The notes beneath the pieces were generated by a model. That model was not told the DNA's origin, did not search any database, and saw nothing but the letters and a program-made list of their open reading frames with translations. A stretch of 64,000 nucleotides of DNA, taken from the NCBI RefSeq assembly GCF_947172395.1, contig NC_069093.1:6421561-6485560 (forward strand). The letters run 5' to 3'. The position numbers and the translations under genes are program-made. Positions 1 through 12,900 of this stretch are shown here, in pieces (the first letter of the stretch is position 1; each line of letters opens with the position of its first letter). The DNA comes from Bicyclus anynana. Its lineage: Eukaryota > Arthropoda > Insecta > Lepidoptera > Nymphalidae.

Positions 1-115
1 TACTATATTACGATTTCTGCTGCACGGTCCGTTGCGAAGTGGGCGTCACCAAGGCGGGGGTGCTTAAGGTATATTTAAGAAACGTTTCGTGGTACTTTCG
101 AATCGTCGTAGTTTT

Positions 116-201
116 GGGGTAGGGCAGGGGTAGGGTAGGGTAGAGAATGGGTAGGGGTAGGTAGGGGTAGGGTAGGAATAGGGTAGGGATAGGGTAGGGA
201 T
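116..201 (+). repeat. GGGTA/GGGGTA minisatellite
   Basis: Irregular array of GGGTA and GGGGTA units with a few variants. The many runs of three or more G separated by short spacers fit a G-quadruplex-forming pattern. The same unit recurs near 670-712, 21560-21665, 31996-32118 (C-rich strand) and 37108-37180, mostly next to Helitron 3' ends, so this is probably the inner part of a decayed element and not telomeric DNA (the insect telomere unit is TTAGG). Confidence 0.8.
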
Positions 202-620
202 TTTGAGAGACAATTTCCCTCAAGAAAATATAAGAAATCGTGTCCCTAGAATCGCCAGTCTGTTATTCATTTCATTCAGTCCAAAAACATCGGTTCAAAC
301 TCTATAGTATTATTGCCCATCTATGATGATAAGATCGCGAACAAACTTTCATCTTTTATAAAAAGATGAAGGTCTGACCATCTCAGGCTCTCAGTCTAAT
401 AAAAGTGCACGCACACGTTAATTGTTTACGTTTTATAATAAATACAAACACGTGTCTCGAATGCGTATATTAATATTGTTTCATCATAATCAAGCCTTAT
501 TGCTTATGGATATTCACTGGTGATAAGGAAAAGCTACTGCTTTAACCTACGTTCCCACATTAATAATAAATAATTGCTGATATGTACGCAATGCTACGCA
601 ATCAGATTTTTTATTATGCA

Positions 621-715
621 CTAGCGGACGCCTGCGACTTCGTCCGCGTGAAACTCGATGTAGACTTTTAACTACCCCTACCCTACCCTACCCCTATCCC
701 TACCATACCCCTACT
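621..715 (-). mobile_element. Helitron 3' end with minisatellite
   Basis: Read on the minus strand it ends with the hairpin GCGGACG...CGTCCGC followed by CTAG, the terminal layout expected of Helitrons. The inner side is a GGGTA minisatellite. A matching end occurs at 21560-21718. The 5' terminus is not recognisable. Confidence 0.65.
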
Positions 716-741
716 ATGAGAGAGTCATCATCTATTTCAAT

Positions 742-800
742 GGCCAATCACAGGACCAGACTTCCCTCCTTATAAAAAAGGAGATATGGAGCTTAGTTCC
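742..800 (+). promoter_or_regulatory. Candidate CCAAT and TATA promoter
   Basis: GGCCAATCA (742-750) is followed by TATAAAAAAG (771-780) and an initiator-like TTAGTTCC about 25 bp further on (793-800). That spacing fits a TATA promoter for the transporter whose first coding exon may be at 926. A caution: the segment just after the TATA box resembles the tail of a common lepidopteran SINE as I remember it, so the promoter may be chance or built on repeat DNA. An upstream ORF of 31 codons (807-902) would lie in the leader. Confidence 0.4.
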
Positions 801-925
801 ACCACGATGTTCCTTTGCGGGTCGGTCGGCGTTTACGAGACGAGATTTCTTTTGTTGTTCTGTTCCTGTAACCTTGTTAAGATAACACTAATCTTTAATT
901 AATTAACAACACAAGTTACGAAATA

Positions 926-3900
926 ATGACCTCTGTAGGTAAATAATTGTGGTGATAATGAAAGAAACCAATTTGTTAACTAGGGCAGTATATGTATAGA
1001 CTAGTTGACACCGCGCGGTTTTACCCGCGTGGTTCCCGTTCCCGTAAGAATATGGGGATAATATATAGCCTATAGCCTTCTTCGATAAATGGGCTATCTA
1101 ACACAGAAATAATTTTTCAAATCGGACCAGTAGTTTCTGAGATTAGCGCGTTCAATCAAACAAACAAACAAACTCTTCAGCTTTATATTATTAGTATAGA
1201 TTACGAAATTCCTTCTTCATTATAGGTTCATTCTAAGTCTCAGGGTAGATAGAGCATTTTGCACGTATAAAGTGCACGCCACGTATTCGTAAGTATACAT
1301 ATAGGTACTTGTACGTATATATTCTGTGATACAGATTATCGTTCCTCCGTGATCCCTAAAGTTTTTAGCCAAATAAAATATAGTCAGGGATCCATAGAAC
1401 ATTTTTTACAACTGATTACTAACAAGTTAATTTTTCGTGAGTAGCTTCATCTCGATGAGATGATCATCTTTTTTATTTACGAAAATTCTTAATTCTGGTA
1501 GCTAACTTAGTTATCAGGAAATGAAAATTTGTACCACGCAATTTGTAAGACATTGTGGCATAGTTTGTGAGTAGTTAGGTACCCACCTATAGGTGAGCCG
1601 TGATAGCCCAGTGGTAATTACCTCTGCCTTCGAATCGGAGGGTAGGTTCGATTCCTTTCCGGGGCGTGCATCTCCAACTTTGAAATATATGCATTATAAG
1701 AAATTAATTACGTGTCAGAAACGGTGAAGGAAAACATTGCGAGGAAACCTGCATACCTGAGAATTGTCCTAATTATCTTGGTGTGTGAAGTCTGTCTCTT
1801 CTCATTCTGAGAGGAGACTGTGCGTCTCAGTGTGCAGATTATGGGTTGCAAATGATGATGTGTTAGGTACATTATACCTTACGTATATAAAGCACGATGC
1901 ATAATAAATAAATATGAATACATGACGTTGATCGGTTTCTTGTTAAAGATCTCAATTTCGTGTCCTGTTGTCACCGCAAGCTGATACAATAAATTTAATA
2001 TTCACAACGTAATTCCTCGGCTGCACTTGTTCAAACATAACTTCGGTATTTTTTGAAATATGTAAGGCATTTGTTATACAATTAACATGACATAGAGTTT
2101 GGCTAATAAAAGTTGTGAAAAATGAAAAAAAATCATTTAAACAAATTAAAATTGAACATCAAACGAACTTACCAAATGAGTTATTCCAATATCTGCACTG
2201 TAATATTTAGAATGTACTCCGATTTTTTTTTAATTTGGCGGGTGATTTCAGTCTCTACTTTCATTAGCCAAACTCTACCAGTAAGTGCTTAAAAAAGTTA
2301 TATTTTATTAGCAATAATTAATTAAGTAACAAAATAATTTATTATTTAAAACAAGTCACAAAAAACGTATTTATTACTTTGCTATTCAGTAATTACGTCT
2401 CTGCATTTTGTGTAGTAAAGGCAGGCATGTCTTGTATGAATTTTTTATCGTAACAAATTCCGACAATGTGCGCCTGGTCTTATGGCGTGGAAGACCACCG
2501 CCAGCCTGTCTGCCGATGGCAAGCCGTCCCGCCCCGCCATTGGCCGACAGGATCGTACGACACCGGAATGCAACGGCGGTTCAATAGAAATCTGCGTGAA
2601 CACCAACAAAAACTAACACTTCTAACGAGTTTCTCAATACCAATGCCAATTTAGGTGATCGAGTCGGCGGGAGCGTGCCCGGTTTCTCCACATTGCAACT
2701 TTTTTGCACTGCATCATTATGGGCGAACGACACTGATGATTCGGGCGGACCATAGTGTGACCAACTCTACTGGAATGCTGGGACACTCTTTTGTAAAAAA
2801 AATTAAAAAAAAAACCCTAACGTGCTCGTACCTAGTCATCCACCTCGCGTATTTTGTATAGCGATTACTAAATAACGTTTTTCTAATTGTGCGTTTTATT
2901 AATATGTCCATGATATACCATTTTGAAATCCTTGAATCTCTTGATGAGCCCTTGAATTTGATCCGTATATCGCAATATGAGATTTTTTTTTTAAATCGAG
3001 TCTTTAGCGTCTTATAGTCGTCGTGTTGTTTTTTTTTTCGTCTATAGCCATCATAGCGTCTCATAGTCGTCGTGTTGTTATTTTTAATTTCACTTATCTA
3101 AAAACACTTGGGTTATTAAGACAAATCTAACGATATCTTAATTACATAAATCCGTTCAGCGTTTTCGAAGATATGAGGTAATAAAGAATATTACATACAT
3201 ACATACAAGATACGCGCGAAAACACAACCCTTCTTGCAGTCGGGTATTAAAAACAGACTTTACACAACAGATTTTGTGATAGAACATCTGATCAGTTCTT
3301 CTGTGTAAAATACTGCCTTCAGTAGCAGTATAGAGAATTAAGAATTAATAGTTAAGCGACCAATGACCATGTGTGATAGAAATGATATTAATTTTACATC
3401 TACAAAGTGTATTGTCAAATTGAGATTTTGTAGTACTTAGCATTTCCTTCTAGTCATCTAATGAGATGAAAAAAATTGTATTGCGCACGGCAACAAATTT
3501 ATTTTATTGCTTAGCATTCGACACGCACTCTCGCCGTAAAAATCAATTTTGCTGCCTAGCTTAACACAAATAACTATTATCGATTATTCAGAAACTGCTC
3601 AGTTTCAACTTCCTCTGTTAATTTCGTTGGTCGAATCTACAGATTAAGTTAAATGTAAATGTAGAGATGCACTTTAGTAATGAAACGACCGAATATAAAT
3701 CAGTCAGGAACTTGATAAATTAACAAACTACTTTATTACTTTCAGTTTCTTGAACAAACTGTTTAAAACTCGAGATGTCCTGAACATTCTTGGTACTGAT
3801 GGACACCGTGTCAACAATTTGATAGTTTCTTCAACGGGAATTTTAACGGGCTCTTTTAATATTCTACAGCAGTACCAACCTAATGAAACGGAAATATTAA

Positions 3901-6900
3901 GTCCATTTCTGTGATCCAGCGATGACGGTGTTAATAACGAGTCCATTGTTTTGGCTTCCATCTAAAAGTTATTAAATGCTTTAAGAGATGGGTGACATAG
4001 TATTTCATTAGTGGTGACGAATCAACCTACGTTAACTATGACATAGGCCTAATAGTACTAGTAGATAATCATCTGGTTGACTTACCTGGAAAGTGTGCTT
4101 CTACAAGTAAGTAATCTAACAATTGTAATGTGACTCAACCTACGTTAACTATGTTAAAAGCCATATGGCTAAAATAAAGGCTATGTTAAATACAATCATC
4201 TGGTTGACTTACCTGGAAAGTATGCTTCTACGAGTAAGTAATCTAACAATTGTAATGCGAGTATTTTATGTAGTGTATTAAAAACGAGTTATTTAGCGAA
4301 AACACTCGGCGCTCATACGCTGAAACTATTGATTCTACGGAAAAAAATATTGAGACATAAACTGTAGGACTTTTTTTCTAATTTATTTTGTACATACGCG
4401 TTGTTATCGTGAACTGAATCGGAAAGTATAAATTGTCAAAAAACTGGTTTTAGATGGCGACACAAATGGTGCCGCGAACCATTATCACATCAATCAATCA
4501 TAGTTTACAATTGTTAATTTAGTAACCGTAACAAATGTTGTTGACACCATAAGCTGTAAAGTGTAAATAGTAGTTTACTAAATGATTTCTGCAACCATGA
4601 TGTAAAGCAAAAACACCAGCCTAATTCCAACGAACACAATCAAACAACCTTGAAGTTGCACATCGAAAAAGAAATCAATTATTCAATAGACAATTTCATT
4701 CTTATAACCACGACATCACATAAAATGCACAACATCTGAAAGAACCACGTAATGTACGCAAGTTGTTGGAGCCAACAATAGAATAACCTCGAGAGTCTTT
4801 ACGGTACTCAACGGTCAATCACATTGTGTTTCAACAATTCTGTGCTACAATGAGTTGGTATAAAAACTACGTTGGGATCGTTGATCAATGCATCGATTTG
4901 ACAATATCAGCGCTCCCAGCCTCGACACGGTAGAGTGCGCTCTGGACGTCATAGGTATACCTTAATAATTAAATTATACAGCGTGTTCCGTATATTACAA
5001 AAATATATTTAAAAAAAATACATATTTTATTCAACTTGCCCTGACGGTGGCACGGATGTACGTATCAAATTATACAAGTTTTTAAACATTTCGTCTAAAC
5101 TTTGAAATTTTAAGTTTTTTAACCGACTTAAAAGGAAAGGAAAGAAAAGGAAAAAAGGGAGTAGGTTCTCAATTCGACGCGTATGTTTTTCTTTTATGTT
5201 CATTACCGCATAACTTCATCATTTCTTAACCACTTTTAAAAATTATTTTTTTGTTTCAAAGAGTACAGTAAAAGTACTTTTAGATTGGTCCCATTTAATT
5301 TTCATGAAAATCTGTTCAATAATTTTGTGTTAAAATTAAAATAACATTTCGTCAAATTGTGGAAGTTTTTAAACATTTCATCTAAACTTTGAAATTTTGA
5401 GTATTTTTTCAGTTCTAGTGACAATATATCATTGAATATTTTGAAGTAGGTAGCTATCTACTTTTAATTTTGATGGCATATTCTCTTCTTTTTAAGGCAT
5501 TTAATTAAAGCTTGTTTGAAAAATATACTCGTATATGTACCTACAATTATTCTAAATAATTGTCAACATATTTCCTTTGTTTTTCAAAATACCTACTGAA
5601 AAAAGCTGTTGTTGGAGCTTAGATAAATATTTTTTTTTAAATAAATTCTATATTAATTTATAAAATAATTATCATCTATACATATATCAGTTTGAGGATT
5701 TTTAAAAAAGAAAATTAATTTGCACTGCTGCTTTGCTGCATAAAACCTTGATGGGAACTGTAGATATGTATAATTTGTATTAGCATAATTGTTGCAAAAT
5801 ATTTACGTGCAGCATTATTTGTAAATTTTGCATATACATCATCAAAAAGTAATCACCTATGATTATATTGATTTAAGAATAGCTTAACACTAAATGACTG
5901 CTATTTTTAACTCGGAAATATGAACAAAAATATTTGAAATGTTGGCATTGAGACACGGTCTGTTTAAATTTGTGCTCATAATTATTTGAATTATTAATCT
6001 CTTGTTATAACTCAAATAATTATGCTATATTTTGTTTGTGATTGTTTATTTTAAAAGATAAACTATTAAGTCCTATAGTTCTAAGCCTTAATTCTTCCTT
6101 AAAAGATATTTTCAGTAAAAAATCTTAGTCGGGAGTTGGTAAAAATGTTAAAAAATAGGCATGATGTTCACACCTCCCTGCCTCGGAGAGTATATGTTAA
6201 GCTGTCCCGATTATGATCATTAACAATCAACATTATTATCCTTAGCTCGCCAACCAGCATTAGAGTAACATTGGCGAGCAGCACGATTATTCTCTAACGA
6301 TGTTTTGTATAACTCGCAATTGTGAGTTTCGAATTCACCGCTATCTTTCTCATTCTATAGTAACGTGTTAAACAGAGAGAGATAGAGGTAAATTCGAAAC
6401 TCGCACTTGCGAGTTATAAAAATATCGTAACAGAATAGTCTAGCAGGTCGAAGCTCCTAATTCACTAATAAGGGAGGTCTGGCTATGTAATAGGACGTTT
6501 AATTAAGCGGTATAATGATGAACTACTAATACTAAGCTTTTAGGTGGCACATCTCAGTAGAATCAGCCTTCCGAACCGGTAGTAGAGTTAACAGACAAAA
6601 TTGATGTTTCAAAAGTCCTTGAAAATAAGCTTACTTAAAGTAAACGAATTAAAAAAATTAAATGATACACCCTGTAGTTACTACTCGTATGTTCATTCTG
6701 CAGTATTCGCAATTCCCATTGTCCATCAGAACCAATCTCAGTAATTAAGTATGACATGGACAAGGTTTTTCTTCGCAAAATTCCTTATTATCTACGTGAT
6801 GGGTTTCATATTATTAAACGGAAATTTATATAAGGAAACAGAATGTAATGCATTGTTTAGAAACTAAACAAAGAAGACGTAATTGAAGAGAAACCAAGTA

Positions 6901-9900
6901 ATGTTTAGCGGAAAACGATCTAAATGGCAAACGCACCAAAGATAATGTAGAATTGTCTGAAGCATTTGACTAGCTACAGTATAAAACTTTAGTGTAGTAA
7001 AATGTTAAAACTAACAACAACATCTAGAAGATTCTAATATGTAGGTACTATCACATTAATACCGTTATTGGAAATGCGCACCACAATTGATACAAAAGTC
7101 CGAAACCCATTTTAAATATTTACGCGTGAAATTATGTTTTTCACAAATCCCGCATGAACCATGTGTTTATCGGAATTAAAAGTAGACTATAAATTGCTAT
7201 ATAACCTCCTCTATCTTCTAGTAAGAGTCCCATAAAAATAGTTTTAGCCGTTCCAGAGATTAGCCCAGACGAACAGAAAGACAGATAGACAAAAATTTAA
7301 AAAGGTTTTATTATGTTTTAGTATCATGCAAACCAAATAGCTATAAGCACTTCAAAAACACAGTTTATTTGAAATCACAGGCAGACAGAAATCACAGATC
7401 TAAGGCTTTCAGACTAATTGGACAAGAACGGGAGTATTGATCATAGTGAACGAGAATATCCCACTAATATGATAAACGCGAAAGTGTGTATGTTTGTTTG
7501 ATGTTTGTTACTCTTTAACGCCGCTACTACTGAAGCGATTTGGCTGAAATTTGGAATGGACATAGATTTTATCCTGGATTAACGTATGGGCTACTTTTCA
7601 TACCGGAAAAAATCATTGTTTCCGCGAGATTTGTTAAAACAGAATTCCACGCGAATATAATCGCGGGCGTCCGCTAGTTTTTATTTTATTATTATTTTTT
7701 CTTTTTTTTTCTTTACAATTTAGCCCTTGACTACAATCTCACCTGATGGTAAGTGATGATGCAATCTAAAATGGAAGCGGGCTAACTTGTTAGGAGGAGG
7801 ATGAAAATCCACACCCCTTTCGGTTTCTACACGACATCGTACCGGAACGCTAAATCGCTTGGCGGTACGTCTTTGTCGGTAGGGTGGTAACTAGCCACGG
7901 CCGAAGTCCAGTGAAAACCAGTTGGTCATACTGAAAAGTTGAAGCAAATATAACAAAATAATATAACAATTCATAGTGTGTGCAAATCCCGAGGCCTTCT
8001 GAGCTTCTGACTCATACGACCTTGTTAATTTGCAGTCTTTACGGCCACTGCCTCAAGAATTGATAGTAAACATTTATTGTTAGAGTATAACGGAAGTTAA
8101 CAACGCTGTTCAACGAAATAATTATTATAATGCTAAGCCATCAACCTACTTACTTGTATGCATATGTAGATGTGGGTAAGATTGCTAACTGAAATTATTG
8201 TGAAATCATCAACACTAAAAGCTTACGAAAGCAGTAAACTTGTAAACACAAGGTAAATAGGTAATTATTATTTCCAATATTTCGTGTTTTGCAGGGTTAT
8301 TCTGTAACTCGGTGTATTTACCATTAATGAAATAAGTCACTACATCGTATTTTCGGAATTGTGATCATTTAACATAGTTATTTAACCGAAATGATCTTGA
8401 CTACGTCATTTTACATCAAATGGCAATATTTTTTTTGATCTAACATGATTATTTCGACGAAATTATGTAGGTAATTAACGGATTTTCGTTGAAATAATCT
8501 TACTGCTTAATATTATCACTTCTATATTACTACCACTTTACGTAAAATGAAAATACGATTGGATAAACGAAAATATGTTGAAAAACAATATAGTGACTCA
8601 TTTTTTGACCCTGCTGGTTGGATAGAAGCAGGCGTTACTTTGCGGAAGTTCATCATGAATATATAATGATTGTAATGCAATTGCACGTTGTAGAGTCAAC
8701 ATCTCCTGAAGGTGAGGATGCTCCGGTTTCAGGGTGAAACGTACGTAGAGAGTATTTTGTCGGACCTGGTTGACGTTGTCGCATGGGTTCGTCGGCTTTT
8801 CGCGGAGGATAGCAAAATAAATAAATCATTACATGCTGGTTGTCGAAACTTGTAATCGCAGTTACGCACTGTCTCTATACGAATCCGATGAATATAAAAA
8901 CTCGGACCGATTCCGGATATTGCTTACGCACTAATTCGATGTCACATCCAAATCCACATTGTTACGCTATTCAGGGGACAGTCCCTATGTTGAGCTGCGT
9001 GAATACATACGATTTGAATTCGAAGCACATCTGAGGCATTCTCACGGGTGACGGAAGTAGGATCTAGTACAAGACACCATACAAAATATAGATCTATGAC
9101 TAGGTACTTCGGAATGTACGGAAATGTTTGTCGACCTCTGTGGCGCGGTGGTTTGCGCGGTGGATTGACCAGACGGACGTCCTGGGTTTGATCCCCGGCT
9201 GGACCGGCTGGATTTTCTTAATTGGATCAGGTCTGGCTTGTGGGAGGCTTCGACCGTGGCTAGTTACCAACTTACCGGCAAAGACGTACCGCCAAGCGAT
9301 TTAGCGTTCCGGTACCATGACGTGCAGAGACCGAAAGGGGAGTGGATTTTCATCCTGCTCCTAACAAGTTAGCCCGCTTCCATCTTAGATTCCATCATCA
9401 CTTACCCATCAGGTGAGATTGTAATTAAGGGTTAACTTGTAAAGAATTAAAGAAAAGAAAAGTAAGTATGTTCACGAATTCGAATTGAATGCAGTACGTT
9501 ACAATAATAAAATAATTGCATTTTCAATCAGATTAATGTTTAGGACACATTTATAATGAAACTAGCGAACGCCCGTGACTCCGTTCGCGTGTTCTGTTTT
9601 TTCTGTTTATTCTGTTTTTTACAAATATTGTGCAAACCATGGATGTTACCGGTATACAAAGTAGAATATATTCATCCAAATCGGTTTAGTGGTTTATCTG
9701 TGAAGAGGTAACAGATAGACAGATTTACTTTCGCATTTACAATATAAGTATGGATTGTGAAAGATTCCCATCGTTCATATGCGTGCAAAAAATTTTATGC
9801 AAGGTCATAGTTGCATAAGAATGTTGTTGCTCGCATCGAGTTTAAAAATTATTTAGTTGCTAGTATTGCTAAGCTCACGATACCTGCTCAGTGTTTGGAA

Positions 9901-12900
9901 GTCCCTACAAAAGACCTATGTCTTGCAGTGGACGTTTATCGGCTGATATGATGATGATGATGATTTCTAAGCTCAGCTACCTGAATCATTTGTTCTGTTT
10001 CCTTTTTAACTTCGACCCCTGGAGGTCAACTTGAGATAAGTTTTCAGCTTTTTGGAATTTACGTCATTAGCGATGTTTCTGTGAGTAAGTAATTTCATCA
10101 GACTACTCTGTCATACTCGTGTGCGTCGTTTTTGCATTTAATCAATAAGAAACCGATTATTACAGGTCGAGGTTTTACTATAATTTTGAATGATTACTAT
10201 TTAATGTTTTGACTATTACACGTGGATTGTAGAGCCTTTATATCGCTACAGACCATTGTTTCAGTTCGCAAAAGAAACAAAAACCAATAACATCGCGCCA
10301 AACTGTTACATAACAATAGGTGCCTAGTTATCGGCTGGGAACTATGTAATGTTCGTCATATGTGTACTTTATTATTGATAGGCCGACGCTCGTTTCACCC
10401 GCATAGTTGCCGTACCCGTGAGAATACGGGGATAAAATATAGCCTATGACACTAACAAATAAAGTGGATTTCTATAGTAGTAAGAATTTTCAAAATCGGT
10501 TTAGTAGATCCAGAGATATAGAGATACTTTCTAGAATCTATAGTACCAGAAACTTTACTTCACTATAATATTACTAGCCGCGACTTTGTCCGCGTAAAAT
10601 TAAGATTTCCATAAAAAGTAAGTACATAAGAAGTCATGTACCTACACAGAGTTATCATGGCTCAAGTAAACGCGGCGGTGATATGATTCGAGGATTTTTT
10701 TGGCACTGCGACTCCATGGCCCAAGGTTACACTCGTCGGTCCTGCTCTCCACTTCAGTCGGTCATAATTATTATCACTCACACACACACCTACCAACCCG
10801 CATTGAAGTAGCGTGCTGAGTCTAAGCTCCATAACCCCTCTCCTATACGTAGGAAGGCCTGGCCCTATAGTGAGCCGCTAAAATAGGTTGATAATGATGA
10901 TCCATAGCTATGTATTTTAGTTTAGGTTCGAGTCCCTGGGTCTGTGAGACACTGAGCTTTTCTTCTAAGAAATTTTCTTTTTTCTTTGGGAAGTTGGTGG
11001 TGTTACATCCCCGTGCCTGAAAGAGCACGTTAAGACGTCGGCCACGATTGGATTACTAGTCGCTATAGAAACATTATCAACGCCCACCAACCCGCATTGA
11101 AGTAGCGTGGTGAGTCTAAGTTCCATAACCCGTCTTCTATACGTAGGAAGGCCTGCCTTATAGTGAGCCGTTAAAATAGGTTGATAATGATCCATATCTA
11201 TGAATTTTATTTTATGTTTTCGTTGCACGACTCCATTCACCATTGGATGCTAATAGAACTCTGTGAGCGAATTTTTAAACAGTTCTTCTTTTTAAATAGG
11301 TACTATACATATAATTTATATACGTCCAAGTCTTGAATTTAATTTAAGAGGAAGGAGGAACTAGTAATACAATCATTACGATAATAAATATTCACACTGC
11401 AATCGATCTTTACACAAATGTTTTAAACGTGCTTTGTATTTAAGTGCAAATGCTAGATTACTTTAGAGATAATATGTTTTATTGAGGCTAACTTTGCCTG
11501 CCTTACTGCCTAGGTCATATTTTTTCTGCCAGCAATATATTTAGGTATATCATACATACATGAGCCCTGATAGCCCAGTGGATATGACCTCTGCCTCCGA
11601 TTCTGGAGGGTGTGGGTTCGTATCCGGTCCGGGGCATGCACCTCCAACTTTTCAGTTGTGAGCATTTTAAGAAATTAGCTGTTTTCTAATTGCTTTCTAC
11701 ACTTCTGGACTGAGCTTGTTTGTTTTCTTTTCAGCTTTTTATACTTTATGCAGTCGGATTTTTTTATGTGTTTAATTAATTATTTTTGTGTATGTATGTA
11801 CTATGCGAAATTAATATTGTTTATATTAAATTTGATATGAGTTAACTATCTGTTTACGTTGGCTTTAAGCTATTTTTTTTCTGATGTTCTCATGCAAGAA
11901 ACCGTTTTAGTTGACCAAAACCTTAACACAAATCTTCGTCAATTACGCAGGTCTTCAAAGATAAAAGCGATTCCTGTGTGACTTAAACTTTCTTCCAACT
12001 AGGTACTTAGTAATTTAAATATTTACTGATGCAATCGCTTACACGTACCAATGAGTACTTGCAGGTATCGCGTCAGGTAGATTTCCTATAATTACTTAAG
12101 TACTAGTATATAATCCGAAGTACTAAATCGTCTAACGTGTTACCTATGTATCTGTGTGCAACGATTTTATACTAAACTAGAGGACGCCCGCGACTTCGTC
12201 CGCAATGTAAACTTTCAAGCCCTATTTTACCACTTTAGAGTTAGAATTTAAATAATTTTTGAATCCCATTATATTTTGCGTTTTTTTTATAATTTATGAA
12301 CAAATTTTGAAAACTGTAACTCTAAAAATGAAGGACTTTCCACACAAACTTTCAACCCCTATTTCCTCCTTCTCATTTTATTTTCGCAATAAAAAGTATC
12401 CTATAACCTTCTCCTTCATTTTAATTCATTCAGTAGTTTCAGCGTGTTACCCGAATAACAAAATAACACGGACAGACAGACAGGCAAAAAATCGAAAAAA
12501 AATATTTTTAGCTTCAGTATCGATTATATAATGCCCTTCAACAAAAATTTTCAAAATATCTTCAATATACAGAATGTACAGAAGTCGTATTATAAGTATA
12601 GATTCTAGAAGGCGCTGGCGTCTTTTATGCCTCGCTAAGTTTGTTGTTACAAATGTTATAAGTAAAATCTCAAATTACGAATAAATGTATAGAATTCGAC
12701 CACTTTTATTATAAGTATAGAAGATAGTTAGTTATCGATAAGTAATACTATGTTTTTTGTTTGTCCACAGTATTCGTGATACCGCAGCGATGGGTAATGG
12801 CGATCATGGGTTTCCTGGCAGTAGCGAATGCTTACACCATGCGAGTGTGCCTGAACATTGCCATCACTCAGATGGTGAGGAGACACGCGGCCACAGCAGC

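Larger units (their letters stand above)
1..741. other. Upstream flank without a gene
   Basis: No coding region is visible. It holds a G-rich minisatellite (about 116-201), about 400 bp of AT-rich sequence with no recognised feature, and the minus-oriented 3' end of a Helitron with a C-rich minisatellite (621-715) lying roughly 30 bp before the CCAAT box of the downstream gene. Confidence 0.6.
939..12770 (+). other. Intron 1 of the SLC17 gene
   Basis: An 11.8-kb intron if exon 1 is right. Apart from the repeats listed separately, I see no feature in 1201-1591, 1858-2462, 2761-3727, 4261-5068, 5405-6288, 6656-7458, 9060-9136 and 11691-12176; these are AT-rich and not recognisably coding on either strand. 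Confidence 0.5.

Noticed and set aside
116..201. Interstitial telomere repeat
   Set aside because: The unit is GGGTA/GGGGTA, not the insect TTAGG, and it recurs next to Helitron ends.
9137..9210. tRNA gene
   Set aside because: The A- and B-box-like parts belong to the head of an S2 SINE; the body and tail of the SINE follow directly. The same holds for the heads at 1592, 11571, 33899, 43651 and 51921.
12259..12531. 90-codon plus-strand ORF
   Set aside because: It lies wholly within a minus-oriented non-autonomous Helitron.
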